From Maribacter aquimaris (GTDB lineage: Bacteria; Bacteroidota; Bacteroidia; Flavobacteriales; Flavobacteriaceae): 64,000 nucleotides of DNA. Of the stretch, positions 10,075 to 18,895 are shown piece by piece (position 1 is the stretch's first letter; every line of letters starts with the position of its first letter). The stretch lies in assembly GCF_014596745.1 (NCBI RefSeq), contig NZ_JABTCF010000002.1:124001-188000 (forward strand), in the 5' to 3' direction. The notes below the pieces were generated by a model. That model did not search any database, had not been told where the DNA came from, and saw nothing but the letters and a program-made list of their open reading frames with translations. The position numbers and the translations under genes are program-made.

Positions 10075-10425
10075 ATGGCTATAAAAATTACAGATGAATG
10101 CATTAATTGTGATGCTTGCATTTCTGAATGCCCAAACAATGCGATTTACGAACCAGATCAAGAATGGGCTTATTCCGATGAGACCGCTTTAAGTGGTACG
10201 GTAACTACACCTGATGGTAGGGAAGTAGATGCTGACTCCGAGAATGAACCTATTTCAGATGAGTTCTATTTTATCGTAACCGACAAGTGTACTGAGTGTA
10301 AAGGATTCCATGATGAACCACAATGTGCTTCGGTTTGTCCTGTTGATTGTTGTGTTCCTGATGAGGACCATGTTGAGACAGAGGAGACCTTGTTAGAGAA
10401 AAAAACTTGGTTGCACGGGGAATAG
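10075..10425 (+). CDS. 2[4Fe-4S] ferredoxin
   Basis: 116 residues, acidic. Two cluster motifs are seen: CINCDACISECP near the N-terminus and a second, longer one, CTECKGFHDEPQCASVCP, with an insertion between the second and third cysteines. This is typical of the YfhL/Alvin-type dicluster ferredoxins. A 25-residue acidic insert separates the two halves. It sits between korA (divergent) and the pyruvate oxidoreductase gene (downstream, same strand), making it the probable electron acceptor of both enzymes. The upstream TAACTTCG (10043-10050) differs by one base from the Bacteroidota -7 element. The gene ends before a strong terminator at 10458. Confidence 0.9.
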   Translation: MAIKITDECINCDACISECPNNAIYEPDQEWAYSDETALSGTVTTPDGREVDADSENEPISDEFYFIVTDKCTECKGFHDEPQCASVCPVDCCVPDEDHVETEETLLEKKTWLHGE

Positions 10426-10457
10426 ATTAATAGTCATTCCTCCTTTAAGGTTTATCG

Positions 10458-10496
10458 AATGGGGTATTTTATACTTTATGAAATACCCCATTTTTT
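10458..10496 (+). terminator. Rho-independent terminator after the ferredoxin gene
   Basis: Perfect 12-bp inverted repeat (10458-10469 against 10481-10492; arm AATGGGGTATTT) with an 11-base loop, followed by a run of T. It separates ferredoxin transcription from the pyruvate oxidoreductase gene. Confidence 0.85.
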
Positions 10497-10789
10497 ACTG
10501 GGTATAAAACCCGATCATTTCTTTCTTCTATATTGTAGTGCAATATGTTCCGCACTGGAAATGGAACAGGATTCTTATGTTCTTGTTTCATCACAACTCT
10601 TCCGTCCCTACAGGCGTTAGCCGATTATTTTCTTTTGATTAACCTGACAAATGTCATAGTCTGCCCGTACAACTGTCTCTAATTTTATGGAAATTTTAAA
10701 ACCGATACCTCGGCAATAGGTTTCTGCAAATCGTATAGGGTCCTTTCCCTGATTTTGCTTAGGTGTCTTAAAAACAAGCGAAAATCATC
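10497..10789. other. Leader region of the pyruvate oxidoreductase gene
   Basis: About 290 bases (within a 364-base gene-free stretch) between the ferredoxin terminator and nifJ. It should hold the nifJ promoter. A short imperfect hairpin (GTTCC/GGAAC arms around 10548-10568) is visible. I could not place a clear -7/-33 pair and recognise no riboswitch. Confidence 0.4.
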
Positions 10790-13700
10790 ATGGAAAAAAA
10801 ATCCAAAAAGTTAATTTGTGACGCGAATGAGGCGGTTGCAAGAGTGGCACACAAGACCAATGAGGTTTGTGCCATTTATCCCATCACACCAGCTTCGCCC
10901 ATGGGCGAGCATGTTGATGTGTATAGCTCAAAAGGACTGGAAAACATATGGGGCAATGTCCCCAGGATCGTGGAAATGCAAAGTGAAGGAGGAGCTTCAG
11001 GTGCAGTACACGGTTCGTTACAAGTAGGTGCTTTGACTACGACATTCACCGCTTCCCAAGGGTTGTTGCTAATGATTCCTAATATGTATAAAATGGCAGG
11101 GGAATTATTGCCTTCTGTAATACATGTCGCAGCAAGGACTATTGCTACTCACGCATTGTCGATTTTCGGGGATCATTCCGATGTTATGGCAGCACGTCAA
11201 ACAGGATTTTCCATGTTGTTTAGCGGCTCTGTACAAGAAGCGCAGGATATGGCGTTGATTTCCCAAGTTGCTACTTTGAAATCAAGAATTCCATTCATGA
11301 ATATTTTTGATGGATTTAGGACTTCCCATGAGATTGCCAAAATTGATTCCATTCCAGACGACGTTATAATCGATATGATGCCGGAAGACGAAATAATGGC
11401 ACATAAAAATAGGTCTTTGGACCCAGATAATCCTGTTCTTAGAGGTACTTCACAAAACCCCGATGTATTCTTCCAGGCAAGGGAGGCTGCAAACCTTTAT
11501 TATGATAAGGTTCCTGGGATTGTTGAAGATACAATGGATGAATTTTACAAACATACAGGTAGAAAATATAGTTTGTTCTATTATGTAGGGCATCCTGAGG
11601 CGGAAAAAGTTATCGTTATCATGGGTTCTGGTCAAGGTCCGGTTATGGAGGCTATTGACACCATGGTGAAAAATGGGGAAAAAGTCGGTGCGATTATCGT
11701 GCGTCTCTTTAGACCATTCTCAATTAGTCATTTTGTTGATGCCTTACCGGAAACAGTTAAAAAAGTAGCTGTTTTAGACCGAACCAAAGAGCCAGGTAGT
11801 TTGGGCGAACCACTTTACCAAGACGTTGTCACTGCCTTTATGGAAAGTGATAGGGCTATGCCACAAATTATTGGTGGCCGCTACGGATTGTCTTCCAAAG
11901 AATTTGATCCAGCCATGGTAAAATCGGTTTATGATGAGTTGGATAGGGAGCAACCATTGAATCACTTTACAGTGGGTATCAATGATGACGTTTCATTTAA
12001 AAGTCTTCCACTAGGAGGCAGATTGGAAACTGTCAAGAATACCTTTAACTGTATGTTCTATGGTCTTGGTGCTGATGGTACGGTAGGAGCGAACAAAAAC
12101 TCCATTAAGATTATTGGGGAAACCACGGATAACTATGTACAGGGTTATTTTGTTTATGATTCTAAAAAAGCCGGGGCACAAACCGTATCACATTTGCGTT
12201 TCGGGCCAGAGCCTATCTATTCTACCTATTTAATCCATAAGGCAAACTTTATCGCTTGTCATCAATTTAATTTCATTGAAAAATACGACATCTTAAAAAG
12301 TATCAAAAAGGGAGGAACCTTCTTATTGAACTCTCCTTTTGATAAAGATGCCATTTGGGATGTCCTTCCTAAAAGAATGCAAGAGCAGATTGTTGGGAAT
12401 GAATTGGATTTTTACGTAATTGATGCCACTAAAGTAGCCCAAGACGTTAATTTAGGTAAGCGTACGAATACGGTTTTGCAAACCTGTTTCTTTGCGATTT
12501 CCGGTGTGCTTCCTAAAGATGAGGCCATTAAGAAAATTAAGGAGGCTATTGTTAAGTCCTATTCTAAAAAAGGTGATGCCATTGTTCAAATGAACTTTAA
12601 TGCAGTGGATAAATCCTTGGAGAACCTTCAAAAAGTCGATTATCCTAAACAAGTCACAAGTGATGCCGAGCTTAAACCAATGATGACCGGTGATGCCGAT
12701 CCATTTGTAAAAGAAGTACTTGGAAAAATATTGGCTGGTAATGGTGATGAGCTTCCTGTAAGTGCCTTCCCCGTAGATGGTACGTTCCCAACAGGAACTA
12801 CCCAGTTCGAGAAACGTGGTATTGCGATCAACGTGCCGGTGTGGGATGGTGAGGATATTTGTACACAATGTAATAAGTGTGTGGCCATTTGTCCACATGC
12901 CGCTATTCGGGCCAAAGTGGTTTCCAATGAAGAATTGGCAGGCGCGCCTTCAACCTTAAAATCGGTTCCGGCCAAAGGTCGACCATTTAATGGTGCCGAG
13001 GAATCCTATGTATTGCAGGTTTCTGCCCAGGATTGTACTGGTTGTGATCTTTGTGTAGCTGTTTGTCCTGCTGTAAGTAAGGAGAATCCAGAATTCAAGG
13101 CTATCAACATGCATGATAAGCTCGAAGTTGAGACTGTCGAAGATCAAAATTGGGATTACTTTATTGACCTTCCCGATTATAACAGATCAGCATTACAGAT
13201 CACCAATGTCAAGGGATCTCAGTTCCTTGAACCATTGTTTGAGTTCTCCGGAGCTTGTTCTGGTTGTGGTGAAACACCTTATATTAAACTATTGACCCAA
13301 TTGTTTGGTGACAGTATTTTAATAGCCAACGCTACAGGTTGTTCCTCCATTTATGGCGGTAACTTACCCACAACACCCTATAAGAAGAATAAATTTGGTA
13401 GAGGACCAGCATGGGCCAATTCCTTATTTGAGGACAATGCCGAATACGGATTGGGTATGAAGTTGGCATTGACCAAAAAACAGGAAATAGCGGTCAGCTT
13501 ATTGAAAAGTCTTGAATCTGAGGTAGGCAGCGAATTGATCGAGGCCATTTTGAACAATTCAGAAAAAACAGAGGCTGAAAAACAAGAAAATTTTGAAAAC
13601 CTTGATAAGCTTAGGGCCAAGTTGGCTAATTTAGATAAACCTGAAGCCAAAAAGCTATCGCAGTTGACGGATTACTTACGTAAGAAATCGGTTTGGATAC

Positions 13701-14320
13701 TCGGAGGTGATGGTTGGGCTTATGATATAGGTTACGGTGGGGTTGACCACGTATTGGCCTCTGGTGAGAACATCAATATCATGGTCTTGGATACAGAGAT
13801 TTATTCCAATACCGGTGGACAAATGTCCAAAGCAACACCATTGGGAGCAAGTGCGAAATTCGCCGTGGCAGGAAAACGTACCGGAAAGAAAAGTTTAGCC
13901 TTACAGGCGGTTTCTTATCAAAACGTTTATGTTGCCCAAATAGCGATCGGAGCCAAGGATTTACAAACCCTGAAAGCGCTTGAAGAAGCAGAAGCTTATG
14001 ATGGACCTTCATTGATCATTGCTTATTCACATTGTAACGATCATGGTTACGATCTTAAGGATGGGGCAATGCATCAGGAAAAAGCGGTTGAAACTGGCTA
14101 CTGGCCATTATTTAGATTCGATCCTGCAAAACCAAAAGGTAAGAAGTTTAAATTGGATTCCAAAGCACCATCAGCACCATTAGAGGAGTTTATGTATATG
14201 GAAACACGTTTCTCCAGAGTTGTTAAGGATAATGCCGAATTAGGGGCTGAACTTCTTAAACAAGCCCAGGAAGAAGTGGACTCTAGATGGGAAAAATTGG
14301 AGCTATATAGAGGAATGTAG
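10790..14320 (+). CDS. nifJ: Pyruvate:ferredoxin (flavodoxin) oxidoreductase
   Basis: 1176 residues, the full single-chain PFOR length. Domains in order: pyrimidine-binding alpha domain (YPITPASPMGEH), domain II, gamma domain, an insert with two [4Fe-4S] clusters (CTQCNKCVAICP from Cys691; CTGCDLCVAVCP from Cys749), then the TPP-binding beta domain. The beta domain holds the third-cluster cysteines CSGCG (Cys823, Cys826) and GDGWAYDIGYGG followed by NTGGQ. It converts pyruvate and CoA to acetyl-CoA and CO2 with reduced ferredoxin. The preceding ferredoxin and korAB form a matching set. All cluster cysteines and TPP residues are intact, so it should be active, although such enzymes are oxygen-sensitive in many organisms. 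Confidence 0.96.
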   Translation: MEKKSKKLICDANEAVARVAHKTNEVCAIYPITPASPMGEHVDVYSSKGLENIWGNVPRIVEMQSEGGASGAVHGSLQVGALTTTFTASQGLLLMIPNMYKMAGELLPSVIHVAARTIATHALSIFGDHSDVMAARQTGFSMLFSGSVQEAQDMALISQVATLKSRIPFMNIFDGFRTSHEIAKIDSIPDDVIIDMMPEDEIMAHKNRSLDPDNPVLRGTSQNPDVFFQAREAANLYYDKVPGIVEDTMDEFYKHTGRKYSLFYYVGHPEAEKVIVIMGSGQGPVMEAIDTMVKNGEKVGAIIVRLFRPFSISHFVDALPETVKKVAVLDRTKEPGSLGEPLYQDVVTAFMESDRAMPQIIGGRYGLSSKEFDPAMVKSVYDELDREQPLNHFTVGINDDVSFKSLPLGGRLETVKNTFNCMFYGLGADGTVGANKNSIKIIGETTDNYVQGYFVYDSKKAGAQTVSHLRFGPEPIYSTYLIHKANFIACHQFNFIEKYDILKSIKKGGTFLLNSPFDKDAIWDVLPKRMQEQIVGNELDFYVIDATKVAQDVNLGKRTNTVLQTCFFAISGVLPKDEAIKKIKEAIVKSYSKKGDAIVQMNFNAVDKSLENLQKVDYPKQVTSDAELKPMMTGDADPFVKEVLGKILAGNGDELPVSAFPVDGTFPTGTTQFEKRGIAINVPVWDGEDICTQCNKCVAICPHAAIRAKVVSNEELAGAPSTLKSVPAKGRPFNGAEESYVLQVSAQDCTGCDLCVAVCPAVSKENPEFKAINMHDKLEVETVEDQNWDYFIDLPDYNRSALQITNVKGSQFLEPLFEFSGACSGCGETPYIKLLTQLFGDSILIANATGCSSIYGGNLPTTPYKKNKFGRGPAWANSLFEDNAEYGLGMKLALTKKQEIAVSLLKSLESEVGSELIEAILNNSEKTEAEKQENFENLDKLRAKLANLDKPEAKKLSQLTDYLRKKSVWILGGDGWAYDIGYGGVDHVLASGENINIMVLDTEIYSNTGGQMSKATPLGASAKFAVAGKRTGKKSLALQAVSYQNVYVAQIAIGAKDLQTLKALEEAEAYDGPSLIIAYSHCNDHGYDLKDGAMHQEKAVETGYWPLFRFDPAKPKGKKFKLDSKAPSAPLEEFMYMETRFSRVVKDNAELGAELLKQAQEEVDSRWEKLELYRGM

Positions 14321-14369
14321 TCCGAAGTATAAGTGTAATTACTTTAAAAATTGACTTTGTTTTTTGAAA

Positions 14370-14406
14370 CCATACATTCTGGATTGTTTTAGTTCAGGAT
14401 GTATGG
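14370..14406 (+). repeat. 12-bp inverted repeat upstream of the HEPN-like gene
   Basis: Arms CCATACATTCTG (14370-14381) and CAGGATGTATGG (14395-14406) pair with a single G-U, with a 13-base loop. No T-run follows. It may be an operator, an RNA hairpin in the leader, or a weak attenuator. The ATG at 14399 lies inside the right arm, which argues for starting the downstream gene at 14435. Confidence 0.5.
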
Positions 14407-14434
14407 AACAAAGTTTAATCATAAAATCATATCA

Positions 14435-14818
14435 ATGATGGAAGATAAATCCAAAAAACTGTACGAAGAGGCAGTGGAAAAACTAAAGGAGGCCAACAAA
14501 GAGTTGTGTAGGCCAGAGGAAGATGTGGTAGCACAATTGGTTTGTAATCATGCCCAATGTGCTATTTTAAATTATTTAAGGGGTTTTCTTATGGAAAACG
14601 ATATAGAAACTAGCCCTAATGATTCAATAGAGAATCTTTTTGAGGAATGCAAGATCATTAACCCACATTTTTCAGAAGTAAATCTTTCCGGGTTCAAATG
14701 TAATGTCCATAAGGATGAATCAAGATTCTGCAATGACTCTTCACGGTTCAGCAGATGCTTTGACATCGCGGATAGTTTGGATACTTTTTTAAGACGGGAA
14801 AAAGTAATCGTACAATAG
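14435..14818 (+). CDS. Small HEPN-like protein
   Basis: 127 residues from the ATG at 14435 (14438 also possible; an upstream ATG at 14399 lies in a hairpin). Mostly alpha-helical, beginning EDKSKKLYEEAVEKLKEANKEL. The segment CNHAQCAILNYLRGFLMENDIE resembles the central helix of HEPN/DUF86-type domains. No clear Rx4-6H RNase motif was seen, so a nuclease role is not supported. Cysteines cluster in the C-terminal half (FKCNVHKDESRFCND, RCFDIAD). The gene follows nifJ by 114 bases on the same strand, so it may be an accessory of the oxidoreductase, but that is only context. Confidence 0.6.
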   Translation: MMEDKSKKLYEEAVEKLKEANKELCRPEEDVVAQLVCNHAQCAILNYLRGFLMENDIETSPNDSIENLFEECKIINPHFSEVNLSGFKCNVHKDESRFCNDSSRFSRCFDIADSLDTFLRREKVIVQ

Positions 14819-14838
14819 ATTAAACAAGCATTCAGGAT

Positions 14839-15903
14839 TTATTTCCAGGTTCTTTCTAGGAACCCTAAGAAGTTTTTGTGCATAATGTTTTCAATATCAT
14901 TCGGGGAATAACCCCTTTTTTGAAGCATATTAGGAACTTTTTGAATGTCGGAAATCGTATTGAGGTCTGAAGGACATTGTTCTGTTCCAAAACCTCCATC
15001 CAAATCGGTTCCTATACCCACATGATTTGTGTTTCCTGCCAATTGACAGATATGGTCCATATTGTCGATCATGTTATGAAGGGTTACACCAAGTCCTTTT
15101 GGGGTCGATATACCTCTAATCCAATTTGGGGCCAGCATCCAGGCATCCAAGGCCATTCCAATGACCGCTTGCCTTTTAATAAGCTCCTTGATCTGTAAAT
15201 CGGAGAATTGTCTATTGTGGTCTACGAGGGCCCGACAGTTGTTGTGGCTCGCCCATACGGGTCCGTTAAAGATTTTAAGGGTTTCCCAAAAGCTTTGGTC
15301 ATTCAAATGGGTAACATCCAAAATCAAGTTTAAGCGCTCGATTTCCTTTAAAAGCGTCTTGCCTTTAATTCCTATTCCACCTTCCCCATTGGTACCTTGG
15401 GCATACGTACCGGGGCCATAATGGGCTGGACCAATCGCCCGTAACCCTTGTTCATAGGATTTTTCCAAATAGTGTGTGGAAATAATGGAATCGGCTCCTT
15501 CCAAGCTTAAAATATAACCTATCGGTTTTTTTTCTTTGGGAGTTTCCCAAAGCTGTAAATGGGCCTTCAGTTGTTCAAGATTGCGTATTTGAACCATTTC
15601 GCCAATATCTTCCATGGATTTATACCAAGCCAATTGGCCTTGGGTCTGTGCCCAGGCTTGCTGGGGTGATTTCCATCCGGGAAGTGGGTTGGTCTTTTTG
15701 GAAAACCTCGCAATTTGCGTCGCCACACAAAGTCCGATATTCCCGCGTCTCATGTCTTGTAATGATACCGTATTCTTATTGCGATCCGGTTTATCGGTCA
15801 TACCGATTTCGCTTGTGCGAATGGCCGTTACCGGCCATGTTAATTCCCGGTTCCACTCCATGGCGTTCATGGCCAAGTCTAAATGTGCATCAAATACAAA
15901 CAT
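14839..15903 (-). CDS. Membrane dipeptidase (peptidase family M19)
   Basis: 354 residues, usual length for renal-dipeptidase-like enzymes. The dinuclear zinc ligands are visible: HxD in FDAHLDL (His7, Asp9), the bridging Glu in LSLEGAD (Glu135), and histidines in DVTHLND (His199) and ASHNNCRAL (His220). The motif GIGTDLDGG near the C-terminus is also typical. No signal peptide is seen, so it is probably cytoplasmic. M19 enzymes hydrolyse dipeptides, often with D-configured C-terminal residues. It is the last gene of a four-gene minus-strand unit, 1 base after the PLP enzyme, and probably feeds D-amino acids into that pathway. Confidence 0.92.
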   Translation of the reverse strand: MFVFDAHLDLAMNAMEWNRELTWPVTAIRTSEIGMTDKPDRNKNTVSLQDMRRGNIGLCVATQIARFSKKTNPLPGWKSPQQAWAQTQGQLAWYKSMEDIGEMVQIRNLEQLKAHLQLWETPKEKKPIGYILSLEGADSIISTHYLEKSYEQGLRAIGPAHYGPGTYAQGTNGEGGIGIKGKTLLKEIERLNLILDVTHLNDQSFWETLKIFNGPVWASHNNCRALVDHNRQFSDLQIKELIKRQAVIGMALDAWMLAPNWIRGISTPKGLGVTLHNMIDNMDHICQLAGNTNHVGIGTDLDGGFGTEQCPSDLNTISDIQKVPNMLQKRGYSPNDIENIMHKNFLGFLERTWK

Positions 15904-15904
15904 A

Positions 15905-17023
15905 TTAGATCGTAATTTTTTGGTTTCTCGCAGCGACCTTCCAAGAGCCGGTTATTTTGTGGTTCTCAACAGTGGAAACACTTTCGTATTTTGCCACTGT
16001 GGGACAAATATGCATGGGAATGGCATAAAAGTCATCACCAATTTCATAGTTATTGGCATGTTCACAGCGAACCACCAAATGTTCCTCACTTTGGGCTATC
16101 TGTTCACAATGTTCCAATCCGAAAATTTTTACCCTTGGAAATGGCATTTCGGGAGCAATCGATTTATGCCCCAAATCAAAACAAAGCAAATCGGATCCGG
16201 GCTTGCTGATGATTCGGGTTATTAATACAGATGACGTAAGAAAATACATATCCTTTAATATAGTACTATAACGTTCATCCCATAATAATGTTGTGCCGGG
16301 CGATGTTTCAATATTTGCCCTTTTGCTATGGAAGGGAAAGGTGGGACTTCCTCCAATGACCATATTAACGGGTCCTAAGCCTTTGCTTTCCAATCTTTGT
16401 CTTAATTTTGAAACAGGTTCAAATGCTGCATCACAGACTTTTTTTCGTTCATCGAAATCGGATTGATTAATATGGCCGTCATAGGCATGCAATCCTCTTG
16501 GGTTTATGTAGGGATTGCCACTCATCCTTTCATAAAGTGTTTCAGCCGTCGATCCAACAGGTATTCCCGTGCGATGCATGCCATTGTCAATATCCAACCA
16601 AAGGTCAATTGTAGTGCTTTTTGATTTCGCCTTGTCAATGAACGCATCCAGGGTTTTGGAATTATCGACCAAGGTAGAGAAATTGGATTTTGAATAGGTT
16701 TCCATCAATGTGAAAAATCGATGCATATTGGTTGCGACAGGTTGCATGGCCAAGAGAATATCCTTGGCGCCACATTGGCCAAGCAATTCAGCTTCGGCAA
16801 TAGTGGCACATTTGAACTTGAAGATTCCTGCATCCATCTGTAATTGCACAATTTCGGCCATTTTGTGCGTTTTTATATGGGGCCGTAAGAACTCGGTACC
16901 ACCGGCAATTTCAACCATTTGTTGAATGTTCTTTTTAACCCTGTCAGGATAAACCAATAAGGAAGGGGAAATTACTTCGGAGGTGTCATTTAATTGATAC
17001 CATTTTGAATTCTGCATAATCAT
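15905..17023 (-). CDS. Fold-type III PLP enzyme, D-serine dehydratase / D-threonine aldolase family
   Basis: 372 residues. The N-terminal alanine-racemase-type barrel contains RPHIKTHKM, whose Lys51 is the expected PLP Schiff-base lysine. The C-terminal domain carries the metal site FDLGHKS and MHICPTV (His338, Cys340). In the family, D-serine dehydratases use His and Cys for zinc, while D-threonine aldolases have His and Asp at this position; the Cys therefore points to a dehydratase. The start codon overlaps the stop of the RidA gene (TAATG), and RidA proteins clear the enamine/imine products of such dehydratases, which supports the same reading. Substrate preference (D-serine, D-threonine, 3-hydroxyaspartate) remains inferred. 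An in-frame ATG at 17017 is an alternative start. Confidence 0.85.
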   Translation of the reverse strand: MIMQNSKWYQLNDTSEVISPSLLVYPDRVKKNIQQMVEIAGGTEFLRPHIKTHKMAEIVQLQMDAGIFKFKCATIAEAELLGQCGAKDILLAMQPVATNMHRFFTLMETYSKSNFSTLVDNSKTLDAFIDKAKSKSTTIDLWLDIDNGMHRTGIPVGSTAETLYERMSGNPYINPRGLHAYDGHINQSDFDERKKVCDAAFEPVSKLRQRLESKGLGPVNMVIGGSPTFPFHSKRANIETSPGTTLLWDERYSTILKDMYFLTSSVLITRIISKPGSDLLCFDLGHKSIAPEMPFPRVKIFGLEHCEQIAQSEEHLVVRCEHANNYEIGDDFYAIPMHICPTVAKYESVSTVENHKITGSWKVAARNQKITI

Positions 17024-17490
17024 TATTTGTGTAATTCGAATACTGCTTCTATCTCTACAGGGATATTTCCCGGAAGCATCATACCTACGGCACTGCGTAC
17101 CCCGACTCCGTTTTCATTGCCAAAGACATCGGCCATGAGCTCACTGAAACCATTGATAACCAATGGATGTTGGCCAAAATCGGGTGTTGAATTCACCATA
17201 CCCAATACTTTGATTATCCGTTTTATTTTGTCCACGGAACCAAAATGGGTCATTATGGTCGATAACATAGTGAGTCCAACTTGTTCCGCCGCCAATTTAC
17301 CTTGTCCTAGATTAAGATCTTCACCAACGCGACCGACCATTAAACTGCCATCGGCCTTCATAGGTCCCTGGCCTGAAACATAAAGGAAATTATCGACCAC
17401 CAAAACAGGTTTGTATAAGCCAGCGGGTGGTGGTGCGGGTGGCAGAAGCAGCCCTAAGGCCTTAATTCTTTCTGAAGGTAAATTTTCCAT
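17023..17490 (-). CDS. RidA family enamine/imine deaminase
   Basis: 155 residues from the ATG at 17490; the longer frame upstream overlaps the permease gene and is not RidA-like. The body shows LYVSGQGPMKADGSL, the trimer-forming fold, and near the end GVRSAVGMMLPGNIPVEIEAV, where Arg132 matches the conserved substrate-carboxylate-binding arginine. This branch resembles the longer YjgH/Atu1372-like subgroup rather than archetypal RidA. It probably hydrolyses 2-aminoacrylate-type intermediates to the oxoacid and ammonia. It is located 8 bases after the permease gene and overlaps the PLP enzyme, implying co-translation. Confidence 0.9.
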   Translation of the reverse strand: MENLPSERIKALGLLLPPAPPPAGLYKPVLVVDNFLYVSGQGPMKADGSLMVGRVGEDLNLGQGKLAAEQVGLTMLSTIMTHFGSVDKIKRIIKVLGMVNSTPDFGQHPLVINGFSELMADVFGNENGVGVRSAVGMMLPGNIPVEIEAVFELHK

Positions 17491-17498
17491 ATGATTTT

Positions 17499-18815
17499 TT
17501 AAATAAATATATCCAAAACAAGTACACCTAAAAGTCCCATTACGCCAACGGTGGTTTCCATAACCGTCCATGTGCGCAAGGTGTCTTTGACTGAAAGGTT
17601 GAAATATTCCTTATAGAGCCAAAATCCGCCATCGTTGACATGTGATAACATCAAACTGCCCGAACCAATGGCCAAAACCATTAATTCCGGACTCACCCCG
17701 GACGACGACAATAGGGGCAGGGCTATACCCGCCGCGGTTAAGCCTGCCACGGTTGCGGAACCAACACAAACACGAATGACCGTGGCAATCAACCATGCTA
17801 GGAGTAAGGGTGAAATCGTGGAACCTTTCATTAAGTCGCCAATATATTGGCTTACTCCACTGTCGATTAATACTTCTTTTAACCCTCCTGCCCCCGCAAT
17901 GATCAACAAAACCATGGTTATACCGGCTACCGCGTGTGAAACTGAATCCATGACCTCTTTCATGGTGCGTCCGCGGTTCAAGCCTAAGGTGAAAATTGCC
18001 AAAAGTACCGATAGTAGCATGGCAATAACCGGGTTGCCTATTGTAGAGATGATTTTCAGAAGAATACTTTCCTCGGGTAGGAGCAGATTGGCCAGGGCCG
18101 AAATCCCAATCAAGATTACGGGAAACAGGGCGGTAAGGATGCTGGTTGCCGAACTGGGCATTTCATCCTCAGAGAGTACCTTGGGGTTCACAAATTCCGG
18201 AAGTGGGGTAGCCTTTATGTTTTTGATGGTCCTCGAAAATAAAGGCCCGGCAACTACAATGGCAGGTACTGCTACCACTAAACCATACAAGAGGGTTTTA
18301 CCAATATCGGCATTGAACATGATCGCAATTCCCGTAGGGGCCGGATGGGGAGGTAAATACCCATGAGTGACTGATAGGGAGGCCAACATCGGAAGTCCTA
18401 CGTAGAGTAAAGGCAATCCTGTGGCTGCTGCCACTGTAAAAACCAAGGGTATAAGAATTACGAAACCTACGGTGTAAAACATGGGAATACCAACGATGAA
18501 TCCAGTGAGGACTACAGCCCATTGAATGTTCTTTTTGCCGAATTTATCGATTAATTTGGTTGTGATGCGTTGGGCGGCACCACTGTCGGCCACCAATTTA
18601 CCAAGCATGGCACCAAAACCCAATATCATGATCAAGGATCCCAACGTTTTGCCCACACCCGCTTGGATGGAATCGAGAACCTTGATAAAATCCATTCCCT
18701 CGGCCACTCCGACAACAAGGGATACAATGATAAAGGAGATAAAGGCGTTGAGCTTAAATTGGGCAATAAGTAAAAAAAGCAATAGTATTCCTAAGATTAC
18801 AATGAGTAGTGGCAT
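17499..18815 (-). CDS. GntP family permease (gluconate/D-serine type)
   Basis: 438 residues with 11-13 hydrophobic segments throughout. Typical motifs include ILGFGAMLGKLVADSGAAQ near residue 65 and the conserved SVTHGYLPPHPAP re-entrant region near residue 150. The GntP family includes gluconate/H+ symporters and the D-serine transporter DsdX. Because the next genes encode RidA, a D-serine-dehydratase-like enzyme and a dipeptidase, D-serine or a related D-hydroxyamino acid is the more likely substrate. This is the first gene of the four-gene unit; the terminator of the upstream aquaporin gene means it has its own promoter. Confidence 0.9.
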   Translation of the reverse strand: MPLLIVILGILLLFLLIAQFKLNAFISFIIVSLVVGVAEGMDFIKVLDSIQAGVGKTLGSLIMILGFGAMLGKLVADSGAAQRITTKLIDKFGKKNIQWAVVLTGFIVGIPMFYTVGFVILIPLVFTVAAATGLPLLYVGLPMLASLSVTHGYLPPHPAPTGIAIMFNADIGKTLLYGLVVAVPAIVVAGPLFSRTIKNIKATPLPEFVNPKVLSEDEMPSSATSILTALFPVILIGISALANLLLPEESILLKIISTIGNPVIAMLLSVLLAIFTLGLNRGRTMKEVMDSVSHAVAGITMVLLIIAGAGGLKEVLIDSGVSQYIGDLMKGSTISPLLLAWLIATVIRVCVGSATVAGLTAAGIALPLLSSSGVSPELMVLAIGSGSLMLSHVNDGGFWLYKEYFNLSVKDTLRTWTVMETTVGVMGLLGVLVLDIFI

Positions 18816-18863
18816 AAAAAACGGGATTAATTAAGAGATAATCATTAAATATAACATTTAGAT

Positions 18864-18895
18864 AAAAAAAAGGGGCATTAGCCCCTCTTTTTTTT
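18864..18895 (-). terminator. Terminator of the aquaporin gene
   Basis: Perfect 6-bp stem AGGGGC/GCCCCT (18871-18886) with a four-base loop. It is flanked by a run of A on the left and T on the right, so it can act in both directions. On the minus strand it lies just after the aquaporin stop codon. Confidence 0.85.

Noticed and set aside
12452-12975. Long antisense frames inside the pyruvate:ferredoxin oxidoreductase gene
   Set aside because: They run opposite a gene with intact, strongly conserved cluster motifs and are shadows of its codon bias.
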